Origin: Nansenia antarctica
Taxonomy: Eukaryota; Chordata; Actinopteri; Argentiniformes; Microstomatidae
Direction: 5' to 3'
Length of the DNA stretch: 64,000 bases
Assembly (NCBI GenBank): GCA_963989245.1
Contig: OZ022344.1
Location: 71,269,809 to 71,333,808, forward strand
The position numbers were made by a program, and so were the translations under genes. Positions 10,023 through 20,197 of this stretch are shown here, piece after piece (position 1 is the first letter of the stretch; each line of letters opens with the position of its first letter). Under the pieces are notes generated by a model, which worked only from the letters and a program-made list of their open reading frames with translations, ran no database searches and had not been told where the DNA came from.

Positions 10023-10946
10023 TGTTGGGAATTGTGATGAATCATGTACTATGTGCTCATTTAAATAATATGTGACTGCGGTCAGTTGAGAACAATAGGA
10101 AGGTCACGCAAAGCCAAAAGAGAGGTTCTGTTTTTGAGCGACAAGAAGAAATACAAGCTCCTGACTAAAAGAACGTTTTATGATTCAAACTGCCTGTAAA
10201 TTACTTATTTTTACCTATGTGCTAACAACCATTTTACACCTGCTGTTATAATATTCTATTTTTCTGTACTTTCATAACTAATGATTAATGATAAGTCTAT
10301 TCTTCTAAACTTGTAAATCGAATCCTAATATTACTGTGTAACTTCAATAGTTGTGTTTTCACAAGACATTCTGATAACAAGACATTCTGATAAGGACACT
10401 GACACAATGCTCTGCTCATACAAAGTACGAATATCACCATGGGAACGAGACGCTAGCAGGACACTCAAGCTGATAACATACAGTACACTCTCGCACCCAC
10501 ACAGGAGAGGAATTGAAGGCCAATGCTAACGAGAAGACTTGCTGCAGCGGATTTGTGCTGACACTTGGAAAACTACCAGATAGAGGGGGGGGGGGGCATC
10601 ACCCAGCCCAAAATGTTAAATGAATTGTATAAAGGACTATGTACGGAGGTGAGAGGGACTCTTGTTTTGGTGGAGCCACTGCAGTTAACTTGTTGACGGC
10701 TAGCTGAGATAGGCCTGCAGAGGTGAAGCTAGATAAGACACTTTTCCATGGAAATGAACTATTATTGCTTGCTGATGTGCTTGAATAAATATTATCTTAA
10801 TGAACAGTTCAGTAGTTTAGCCTAATATTTGATTGGATCATATCATCTTAAGAAGTGATATCAAGGACGTCTCGTTGAGATTAAACGAACTCGCTTGTAA
10901 GTGACGACTCAATTAAATCGATTCTGGAGAAGTTGATCGCCTTACA
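10023..10946 (+). repeat. 3' LTR of the endogenous retrovirus
   Basis: Begins TGTTGGGAATTG after the polypurine tract and ends about CGCCTTACA (TGT...ACA). A TATA box (GTATAAAGG) near 10626 and an AATAAA signal near 10786 place U3, R and U5 in order; R would run from about 10655 to 10810. The right edge is inferred from the terminal CA only, because no second LTR is present for comparison. A G-run is at about 10586-10597. Confidence 0.75.
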
Positions 10947-11142
10947 ATATCCATCCTTTTAAAAAACTTTTTTTTTTCTTAGAATGATAATAATATATCA
11001 TATTATACTATATAATGATCATAGAATGATCAAAATGATTTTTTAAAATAATAAAGTGAAAAAGAAATGGAAAAAGAATATAGTCTATTACTATGTTCTT
11101 TTTTTTAAACGTTATTTATTTTTTTCCTTAGAATGATAATAT

Positions 11143-11352
11143 TGTGGGAGTTGTAACAATGAGACGACAGACGGAGGTTGGAGTCGAGGTCGTTTACTTC
11201 TCCTCACTTTCTGATACATGCCAAACATACACTCAGTGACAACAATAACATCACCCGGAACCGGAAACCCTTGCCCCTTTAACCCCCACTCTTAAAGGTA
11301 CCAACACTCCTTGGTGAATGTCTCTCCTATTAACTTAATGTGAATCACCACA
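11143..11352. mobile_element. Short solo-LTR-like insertion
   Basis: Starts TGTGGGAGTTG and ends ATCACCACA (complementary TGTGG/CCACA ends) with ATAT on both sides as a 4-bp target duplication. It splits an AT-rich repeat whose unsplit copy lies about 150 bp upstream. About 210 bp and non-coding. The family is not recognised. Confidence 0.55.
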
Positions 11353-11787
11353 ATATATCATATTATACTATAGAATGATCATAGGGTTGATGATCACAGG
11401 GTTTTCCCAACCCTGTACCAGTGGTAAATGAGTCCACAACCCCCTTCCTCTCATGGTAAATTGCTTCCATGTTCTAAGAATGTTGCATACATCCTAAATA
11501 TTCCATTTGATGTCATAATGCACTCAAGCAGACATTATACATTGCAGTTAATGGAAATTCTAGATTGCACAGCAAAATTCTAGAATGATTTGCAGAAATA
11601 TTTTACTCCTGAAAATTAGTGTCTACCTTTAGTCTACCTGACGCCAGAGGTCAAATCTGAAGTGGTTCCACGTCTAAAAATGTTTACAGTCTATAGAAAC
11701 ACTGTAGAAAGTTTCATGCTTTAGTCATAAAATGCACAATTGTTATGCCTATCAGCCTCACTACAAATGCAACTTACAGAGAAGCCA

Positions 11788-11925
11788 CCCTTCTCTGCCC
11801 TCTCCCGCTCACTTGGCTTAATTCAGCCGCTATAATTGAGCCACTATCTCAGGGCGTAAATACAAATCTCATTCTCAAGTATATTTGGTATTTATAGACT
11901 TTAGTACGTACGCAATTTTATTTTG
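11788..11925 (+). repeat. Left arm of 1.6-kb inverted repeat
   Basis: ACCCTTCTCTGCCCTCTCCC, the following CTTGGCTTAATTCAGCCGCT and AAGTATATTTGGTATTTATAG recur inverted at 13250-13390. The arms enclose about 1.3 kb. Confidence 0.75.
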
Positions 11926-12167
11926 CCTGTCTGTGTGCGGCTCTTTAATCCATTCATTAAAAGTGTGTGTGGCTCGCTCGCTGTGTCTCATAGCCGTCGT
12001 TTTGGTTTAGCAATTCATGGCACTCGCCATACCTGCATAAAAAAAAAATCCCCTGAAAATTGTATCTGAAACACGTGTTGTCATGTTGGTGATTTTATCC
12101 ACAACGGTAACTCAACATCCTCCCGGCTCCATCTCACCCCCCCCCAGCCAGGCGCTGTAGTGGAGCG

Positions 12168-12270
12168 CAGGGTTGCCAGACGGGATTGACAATTTCAAGC
12201 CCAACCAGTCTAAAAGCTGCCGAATCCACCCGTCCAGAGTGACCAAAAGTAGCCCAATCTGGCAACACTG
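12168..12270. mobile_element. 103-bp hAT-like MITE
   Basis: Ends CAGGGTTGCCAGA and TCTGGCAACACTG are near-perfect inverted repeats; TGGAGCG/GGAGCG flanks suggest a 7-8 bp target duplication. Confidence 0.55.
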
Positions 12271-13056
12271 GAGCGGGACATCGGTTCCTCAATAAACAAG
12301 CCATGAGTAACGTTAATGTTAAAACCTTGTCCACGATTCTCATTCATTCAGGTGGGTTAAACAAACTGTATAAACGCCATAATACTGTTGGTTCAAATGT
12401 AATATATTAATGAACAAGTTCATGTCATGTTGTGTCAGTACAAATATGTTCTAATTAAATTTTATTTTAGTGAAAAACCCGACCTAACGTCACCCGCGAT
12501 TGTGAAGCTAACTGTAACAAGCTAGTTAGCGAATGTTAAAGGGTACAACAACAGCTAGTTTAATGTCAACCATGTCTCTATTCTCAATAATTTCTGTAAT
12601 AATTGCACCAAATTGGGGCCAGTAACACTAACTTGTGTGTGAGTAAGTTATATGTGTGTGTGCAAGCATGTTTTTGATATTGTCAGTCGTCTCACTTGTA
12701 ATAGGTGAGCTGTAACAAAAATATGCCAGTGAGAAAAAGGAAAATGGACATAACAAGGAGCTTTTTTGGTCAAAGGGCAGCAGAGACAAGTACAGGACAC
12801 AGGTGAGGTCTTAAAATACTAGTGTTTTAACAGTGCAGTTGATTTAGAGTTGAGAATAGCTAAATCTGTAATGTTTTGTTTCTAAGGAGATTAAACCAGG
12901 TTCACCTGCTAGGAAAGATGTAGATTACTACATACATACTGTAGCTGTCTCCTTTATTCATTACCTTAATGTAATATAAGTCAATTGTATAGAAACAACT
13001 CACCAAAATAGACTATTGCACAACTGATTTGAAACCCCCCTCAACCCCCCTATTCT

Positions 13057-13131
13057 GTACTCTTTGTGGCTCTTTCTGGTACCCCAACAATTCTTTGGGG
13101 CTCTTAGTCTCAAACTGGTTGGCCACCCCTG
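13057..13131. mobile_element. hAT (Charlie-like) terminal fragment
   Basis: Ends TTGGCCACCCCTG, the complement of the CAGGGGTGGCCAA terminus used by Charlie-type hAT elements. The partner end was not found. Confidence 0.5.
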
Positions 13132-13249
13132 GGGCCTCATTTATAAAAAGGTACTTGAACGTCATCTCTGACTTTCACGTGAGGACATTTTTCTAAACGG
13201 ACGTAAGCATAATTTATAAAACGAGCTGCGCTTGTTTAACATTGCGTAC

Positions 13250-13390
13250 GTGCTTCCTTCTATAAATACCAAATATACTTTAAATTGAACGCAGGTGAAT
13301 AGCGGCTCAAAGAAAAGCGGCTGAATTAAGCCAAGTGCTAAAATATAGGGTAGGCGTTCGTCTGGAAGCGGGAGAGGGCAGAGAAGGGTG
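13250..13390 (-). repeat. Right arm of 1.6-kb inverted repeat
   Basis: Complement of 11788-11925. It is preceded at 13131 by GGGCCTCATTTATAAAA, which looks like the end of another element. Confidence 0.75.
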
Positions 13391-13612
13391 ATTTAACGTT
13401 TGATTACTAACCAGGCAAATGCTTGTACACAAGTTGTAAAAGAAAATCATTTCTTAACTCATTTTCTCGGCTGATAACAACATCGTTAATTTTATTACGA
13501 GCCACATTCACGTCGCATGAATTACAGTATAGGCAGTGCGGCTCACATGCCTGTAATAACTCCGCATAACCAGTAGGTAATACCCGACGTAGAGCTACGA
13601 TCGTTTCCAGAG

Positions 13613-13638
13613 CAGTGGTATGGTTACTCTCCTGTTGT
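13613..13638 (-). pseudogene. Zinc-finger linker remnant across the transposon
   Basis: AGAGCAGTGGTATGGTTACTC on the plus strand is the linker and first-cysteine portion of the finger repeated at 19.0-20.1 kb. It is the continuation of that array on the far side of the insertion at 13639-18980 and stops after about 25 bases. Confidence 0.7.
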
Positions 13639-13946
13639 GGCTTTCACACCGGCAAAGAACCGTGCCGGTTCGCGTTCGGAAACCTCTGAACCTTGGTGCT
13701 GTCTGGCGAACGAGCCCGCGTTCATACCAGTGTAACCTGAACCATCCGCGTCATCAACGCTGGGTGATGAAGGGGCGGGATAAACAAAACAATTCACAAC
13801 TAGATGGCAGCTACTTCACTGGAAAAGAGGATAATATCTTCCACTACAGTATCTGAAATAAACAAAATTTTCTGTGAAACAAAACAAAAGACACTTTCTA
13901 TATGCGTTCTTTTACTAATCAGCTGCTCCATTACTGGAATAGAAAT

Positions 13947-14151
13947 TGTTATGTATGTAGACAATAACATCGCTAATTCCCGATCAAGAATGGAGGCAGA
14001 GGCGGCGAAACACTTTGATTATATCCGTAGTAGCTTTACTGAACACATCGCAGGTATACAGGCATAATCACTTCCGCATTTACCTATCCGCTTTTTATCA
14101 CTCCAACTACGGTGGTCCACATAGCTCAAAATTACACTTCAATACATAACA
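13947..14151 (-). repeat. Gypsy 3' LTR
   Basis: 205 bp, TG...CA, paired with 18410-18614; GAAAT target duplication immediately left. Confidence 0.92.
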
Positions 14152-14210
14152 TATTTCCTCCCCCCTTAAATGATAATGTCCACATTAGCATCATACACAT
14201 TAAATGTCAA

Positions 14211-17200
14211 CTAGGGAGAGATGGTAGACAGGGTTAGCACCAGGCGCTCAGGAGGTTTCCTGTCTCTTGGGGGATAGCGCCTCAGCACCGGAGAAGGGCT
14301 GGGTTCCAGCTCGATCACAGGGCATTCGATCACCGAGGGGTCTGGAGGTGCTGGCTCTACTGCAGGCGGCGAAGGTGTGGCCGCTGCAGGTACCGGCATG
14401 CTCAGGTGTGGTGTCAGCTCGTCCGTGAACGTGAATCCTGATGCCCCGGATGTGGGGCTGGTCACTCCTAGCTCTCTAGGCAACAACTGGTCCACGTGCC
14501 TACGCCATGTCTGATTGTCTTTGGTGTGAACATGATAGGAAACAGGTCCAGTCTTCCGGAGGACCGTGGCAGGGGTCCATTTCTCCTTAGTAGTGTAGTT
14601 GCGTGCGAGGACAGAGTCTCCAACATCAAACTGTCTGTCTTTAGACCGCTTAGCTCGCTGATTTACTTGTTCCTGCTGTTTCTCGTGGACTGATGTTTCC
14701 GTTGAGGTAGGTCGCAGCAGATCAAGACGTGTCCGAAGCTGCCTCTTCATTAGAAGGTAAGCTGGCGAGGTCCCAGTCGTTGCATGAGGGGTATTACGAT
14801 ACTTGAATAGAAAAGTATCAAGGCGTTGCTTCAAGGGAGCCTCACTCTTGGATGCTTTGAGGGCATGTTTTACAGTTTGCACCATTCTCTCCGCCAATCC
14901 GTTGCTGGATGGATGGTATGGACTTGAAAGGATGTGCTTAATTCCATTGTTCTGTAGGAAGTCCTCCATCTCTGTGGATACAAAAGATGGCCCATTATCA
15001 GTGACGATCTGCTCAGGGAGTCCAAATCGACCAAACATCTCCCTCAATATCTGAATGGTCTTCCCCGAGGTGATGGTGGACATGACAGCCACCTCAGGCC
15101 ACTTTGAGTGTGCGTCCACGGCCACCAGCAGCATAGCTCCATCAACTGGTCCTGCAAAATCCAGATGAACTCGTTGCCAGGGACACGCTGGCCAGTCCCA
15201 AGGATGCAGCGGAGCCAGGCTTGGTGTGTTTCTGATGACTTGACATGATGGGCATGATCTGGCTTTAGATTCAATGTCATAGTCTAGCCCAGGCCACCAG
15301 AAGTAACTGCGTGCAAGCTCTTTCATCCTGACGATGCCACAATGGCCTGAGTGTAGCTCTCTCAGGACTGGTTCTCTCAGCTTTGTCGGGATTATGACCC
15401 GCATGCCCCAGAGCAAGCATCCAGCCGTCACCGTCAACTCCTTCCCCCGCGAAAGGTAAGGCTGAAGATCCGGTGGTGCGTCAGGAACCTGTGACAGATC
15501 CCCTCTCATAACGCGGTCAAACACCCTGGAGAGGATGGGGTCCCCCTTTGTTTCCTTCCTGACACGGTGAGCAGTCACCGGGGCACTCTCCACCATGTCA
15601 AAGTAGAAAATGGTTTGCTCCTTGCTCTTAGGGTGATCAGGAAGTGGAAGGCGTGACAAAGCATCCGCATTGGCGTGTGCCCCTGACCTCCGGTACTTAA
15701 TTTCATAGTTGTGAGCACTGAGGAGCAGTGCCCAGCGCTGCATGCGGCTTGCTGCCAGGGTCGGTATCCCTGCATACGGACCCAAGATGGATGTCAAAGG
15801 ACGATGGTCGGTCAGCAGGGTGAACCTCCTTCCGAACAGGTAAGTGTGGAACTTTTTAATTCCAAAGATAATGCGTAATGCTTCTTTCTCTATCTGTGGA
15901 TAGTTCCTTTCTGCTGTGCTCAGCGTACGTGACGCAAACGCGATGGGTTTGTCTTCTCCAGTCGGTGTGATATGGGACACCACGGCGCCCACTCCATATG
16001 GCGATGCGTCACATGCGAGTTGGAGAGGCAAGGACGGGTCGAAGTGTGTTAACACCCTCTTGTCGGTCAATGCTGCTTTGGCTATGTTAAACGCTGCGTC
16101 ACATTCTTTTGACCATGACCATGTTTTGCCCTCCCTCAGTAGTTCGTGCAACGGCTTTAGCCGCGTAGACAGCTGTGGAATAAACTTGCCATAATAGTTT
16201 AGAAGCCCAAGAAAAGATCTCAACTGGCTCACATTCTCGGGAGCAGGAGCCTCTGAAATGGCGGTCACTTTAGAGGGCGCTGTGTGGAGCCCGTCTGCAT
16301 CGATGACATGGCCCAGGTATTCCACTGCTGCCTTGAAGAAGTCGCATTTTTCCTGGCGAACACGTAAGCCATATTCTTCAAGTCTTCCCAGAGTTTTATC
16401 CAGGTTCAGCAGATGTTCTTCATCATCCTTTCCAGTCACCAAGATATCATCCAGATAGCATTGCACACCAGAGAGACCACTCAGGACCTGATCCATGGCC
16501 CTCTGGAACACTGCCGGGGCGGAGGTGATGCCAAACGGCAGACGGTGATATCTAAAGAGACCCTTGTGGGTGGTGATGGTGAGGAGCTCCTGTGACTCTT
16601 TTTCAACATGCATCTGTAGGTAGGCCTGGTTCAGATCGATTTTACTGAATTTCTTACCACCAGCCAACCCAGCAAACAGGTCCTCAATCACTGGAAGAGG
16701 GTATTGTTCAACAGTCAGCACCGGGTTAACAGTTACCTTGAAGTCACCACACAGGCGAACTGATCCATCTCTCTTGATTACCGGGACCACGGGGGTGGCC
16801 CAGTCGCTGTATGGTACTGGCTCAATGACCCCAATCTTCACCAGCCTCTGTATATCAGCGTCGACCTTTGGCCTGAGTGCATAGGGAATAGTCCTGGCTT
16901 TCATAAAGCGTGGTTTGGAATCAGGTTTGACCTGCAGCTTGACTGTGATGCCTTTCATGCTCCCCAGCTCGTCTTTAAACACAGCTGCATGTCGCTTTAA
17001 CACTGCTGATAGGCGGGTGGTATCTTCTGATACTGCATTCACCTTTCTCCAGTTCAGACGCATCACCTCCAGCCATGGTCTGCCCATCAGTGCTGGATAG
17101 TCCCCTCTGACCACATAGATCGGAAGCCTGACTTTTTGTCCATTTAATTCAACTAGGACCTTAGCCCTCCCAACCATGGGGACGGTTTCACCTGTGTATG

Positions 17201-18218
17201 TTTTTAGAATGAGCTTTGCCTGAGTCAATGGCATATGGTTCAGTTTTTTCTTGAACAGTGTCTCTGACATTAGTGATACAGCGGCTCCAGTATCGATTTC
17301 CATCGTAATGGGATGTCCTTCCAATAACGGGGTGACACTATAGGCTGCCGAGCCTCCTTTTACAGTTAACACCTTTATTGGTAACTCCTCTTCTGAGTCT
17401 GTTCCACTGCTGCTTGTCTGTCCCTGCTTAACACTGTGCAGTTTCTTCTTTGACCGCCAGTTGTCTGTGTTTGCCTTGTCTGACTTTTTCCTATCTTTAA
17501 AGGTGTCCTTTGTTGACTTCTCTCTCTTAGCTCTACAAACCCGCTCAATGTGTCCCCTCTTGTCACAGTGATGGCATAGGAGCTCCCTCGCCCAGCATTC
17601 TGATGACAGGTGATCACGTTTCCCACAACGATAACATTCCAGGGTACCCCCTCTCTGTCTATCATGTGTGGCTGCTACCCCATGCACTCTTGAGGCAGCC
17701 CCTAGCTGCAGTGCTTCCCTGGCAGCTAGCTCCATTGATATTGCAATATCCACAGCTGTCTTAAATGTGAGGTGCTCCTCTGTGAGCAGGCGCTTCTGTA
17801 TTGCCTCACTCCTTAATCCACACACAAGTCTGTCACGCAGAGTGTCACACAGTGATGTGCCAAACTGACAATGTTCAGTCAATTTCCTCAGTACTGCTAC
17901 ATATTGAGTAATGGATTCACCTTCCTCTTGATTCCTCTTGTGGAACCTGAACCGCTCTGCAATCACCAAAGGCTTTGGGCAAAAATGTCAATTTAACGTT
18001 GTCACAATGTCCGTGTAAGAATAGGCACCTGGCTTGTTTGGTTGGAGTAAGTCCCTTAGCAAGCCAAACGTTTTAGCTCCTATTATACTGAGGAAGGTTG
18101 CCACCACCTTGTCATTTTTAATGTCATTAGCAATAACAAAAAACTCAAACCGTTCAGTGTAAGCATTCCAAGTCTCTAAAGTGTCATCAAACTGTCCAAA
18201 TGCTCCAGTCATCGGCAT
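14211..18218 (-). CDS. Gypsy Gag-Pol polyprotein with one in-frame stop
   Basis: Reads from ATG at 18218. The first 76 residues (gag) end at TGA (17988-17990), and the same frame resumes for 1252 residues from 17969, so a single nonsense codon splits an otherwise continuous Gag-Pol of about 1335 residues. Domains in order: retrotransposon gag; two CCHC knuckles (CYRCGKRDHLSSEC and CHHCDKRGHIERVC); protease EIDTGAA; reverse transcriptase with YLDDILV; RNase H with ACDASPYGVGAV; integrase HHCC (HSGH...CPSC) and DDE core (VDAHSKW, VTDNGPSF, GLAERMVQ); GPY/F-like region. Typical of Metaviridae with one fused frame. No chromodomain is visible. Catalytic motifs are intact. Confidence 0.93.
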
Positions 18219-18409
18219 TTTCCCAGTTTAAGTAAGTCCGTTTCACTTACTTGTGTACTCTCCTCCAATATGCGCAGTGTGAGTTTCTCTTTTCCCGAAC
18301 TTCACAGCACGGACACCGCCCTGGTCATGACTCCCGCCGGTGATAATTTGTAATCCAGGGGGAAACAAAACCGCCGCACAAGTTCGTCGATCCTTGTCGC
18401 CAATTGTTT

Positions 18410-18614
18410 TGTTATGTATGTAGACAATAACATCGCTAATTCCCGATCAAGAATGGAGGCAGAGGCGGCGAAACACTTTGATTATATCCGTAGTAGCTTT
18501 ACTGAACACATCGCAGGTATACAGGCATAATCACTTCCGCATTTACCTATCCGCTTTTTATCACTCCAACTACGGTGGTCCACATAGCTCAAAATTACAC
18601 TTCAATACATAACA
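18410..18614 (-). repeat. Gypsy 5' LTR
   Basis: 205 bp, paired with 13947-14151; GAAAT target duplication follows at 18615-18619. Confidence 0.92.
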
Positions 18615-18980
18615 GAAATGGCTTACGAAATTCGCGTCCGCGCGCGTGTGCGTGTGTGTGTTTGCTGAGCATGTGAGGAAGATAGAGAGAATAATGACAC
18701 TTTTGATATTGTTTTTGATCACTAATGATTAGATTTAGATTAGATTACATTTTGTCTACTTCCTCCTTGCTGGTCTCTGCAGCCTAGAATAGGACACACC
18801 CACTGACGACGTGACTGTTCTACGTTTTGGTTCGCGCTTGAGAACCACTATTTTTTGGTGCCCGCTGTGAACCAACTTTTCAGGTTCCGAACCAATTGAG
18901 CTTCGGTCTGAACGCGCCGGCCGGTTCCAGACTTGGTTCGCGAATGCGAACCGGCACGGTTCTTTGCCGGTGTGAAAGCC

Positions 18981-20197
18981 CTATGTGTGTGTTCTCTGAT
19001 GCCTCTTTAGATTTCCTGCTTGATTGAAACTCTTCCCACATTGGGAGCAGTGGTATGGTTTCTCCTCGGTGTGTATTCTCTGGTGAAGCTTTAGACTTCC
19101 TGCTTCACTAAAACTCTTCCCACACTGGGAGCAGTGGTATGGTTTCCCTCCTGTGTGTGTTCTCTGATGCTTCTTCAGGTGTCCTCCTTCACTGAAACTC
19201 TTATCACATTGGGAGCAGTGGTATGGTTTCTCCCCGGTGTGTATTCTCTGGTGAATCTTTAGACTTTCTGATCGATTGAAACTCTTCCCACACTGGGAGC
19301 AGTGGTATGGTTTCTCTCCTGTGTGTGTTCTCTGATGCGTCTTCAGGTGTCCTCCTTCACTGAAACTCTTATCACATTGGGAGCAGTGGTATGGTTTCTC
19401 CCCGGTGTGTATTCTCTGGTGAATCTTTAGATTTCCTGCTTGATTGAAACTCTTCCCACATTGGGAGCAGTGGTATGGTTTCTCCTCGGTGTGTATTCTC
19501 TGGTGAATCTTTAGACCTCCTGATTGATTGAAACTCTTCCCACACTGGGAGCAGTGGTATGGTTTCTCTCCTGTGTGTAATCTCTGATGAATCTTTAGAT
19601 CTCCTGCTATACTGAAACTCTTATCACATTGGGAGCAGTGGTATGGTTTCTCCCCGGTGTGTATTCTCTGGTGAATCTTTAGACTTCCTGCTTCACTAAA
19701 ACTCTTCCCACACTGGGAGCAGTGGTATGGTTTCTCTCCTGTGTGTGTTCTCTGATGCGTCTTCAGGTGTCCTGCTTTACTGAAACTCTTATCACATTGG
19801 GAGCAGTGGTATGGTTTCTCCCCGGTGTGTATTCTCTGGTGAGTCTTTAGATCTCCTGATTGATTGAAACTCTTCCCACACTGGGAGCAGTGGTATGGTT
19901 TCTCTCCTGTGTGTGTTCTCTGATGAATATTTCGATGTCCTGCTGTACTGAAACTCTTATCACATTGGGAGCAGTGGTATGGTTTCTCCCCGGTGTGTAT
20001 TCTCTGGTGAATCTTTAGACTTTCTGATCGATTGAAACTCTTCCCACACTGGGAGCAGTGGTATGGTTTCTCTCCGGTGTAAGTCTGTGGGTGTGTTTTA
20101 AGGTGATTCTTCCGCCTTGAGCTCCTGTGTTGTTGATGGTTTCCTGGTGTGGTGGAGCTGGGCTCGCTGTCTGAACCTGGGTTGGAGCTCTGCTGGT
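18981..20197 (-). CDS. Zinc-finger exon: 13 C2H2 fingers
   Basis: Acceptor TTCTTACAG ends at 20198; the exon then runs open with no internal ATG, which is why it is easily missed in ATG-based searches. About 45 Ser/Pro/His-rich residues precede 13 fingers spaced exactly 84 bp (TGEKPYHCSQC...H...H). Fingers largely alternate between a CGKSF and a CDKSF type, so the array appears to have grown by two-finger (168-bp) duplications. The final finger is complete and is followed by TAG at 18983-18981, which straddles the junction with the transposon at 13639-18980. A fragment of a fourteenth finger lies beyond it, so the original array was longer. Confidence 0.88.

Larger units (their letters stand above)
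1834..10946 (+). mobile_element. Endogenous retrovirus, gag-pol-env with 3' LTR
   Basis: The order gag, protease, reverse transcriptase, RNase H, integrase, env, polypurine tract, LTR is that of a retrovirus. Gag and pol share a frame separated by one UAG, and env is of the CX6CC type; both point to a gamma/epsilon-like virus, the group common in fish. Coding frames are long, with only one clear break (TAA at 7489-7491), so the insertion is fairly young or has been kept under selection. The 5' LTR is not in the window, so two-LTR dating and target-duplication checks are not possible here. Confidence 0.9.
10947..13612. other. Non-coding repeat mosaic
   Basis: No host gene was recognised. A roughly 150-bp AT-rich segment (ATATCATATTATACTATA) occurs at about 10.98 and 11.13 kb, the second copy split by a small LTR-like insertion. 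Inverted repeat arms lie at 11.79 and 13.25 kb, and small hAT pieces at 12.17 and 13.06 kb. Around 12724-12804 a short frame on the plus strand (MPVRKRKMDITRSFFG) ends at CAG/GTGAGG, resembling the first exon of a ZMYM-like hAT transposase. Confidence 0.5.
13947..18614 (-). mobile_element. Complete Ty3/gypsy LTR retrotransposon
   Basis: Two 205-bp LTRs (13947-14151 and 18410-18614; TGTTATGTATG...ATACATAACA) appear near-identical by eye and are flanked by the 5-bp target duplication GAAAT. Transcription is on the minus strand. A primer-binding-type TTGGCGACAAGG lies just inside the right (5') LTR, and a polypurine tract AAGGGGGGAGGAAAT just inside the left (3') LTR. The close LTR match indicates recent insertion, yet gag carries one nonsense codon. 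Confidence 0.93.
13639..18980. mobile_element. Terminal-inverted-repeat DNA transposon inserted in a zinc-finger array
   Basis: Left end GGCTTTCACACCGGCAAAGA and right end (complement) share about 40 bp including ACCGTGCCGGTTCGC. It lies between the last finger of the host array (18981) and a finger remnant (13613-13638). Its interior (13680-13946, 18620-18940) has no intact transposase, and it carries a complete gypsy element. The TAGGG-like right end suggests hAT, but no 8-bp target duplication could be resolved, so the superfamily is open. Confidence 0.65.
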
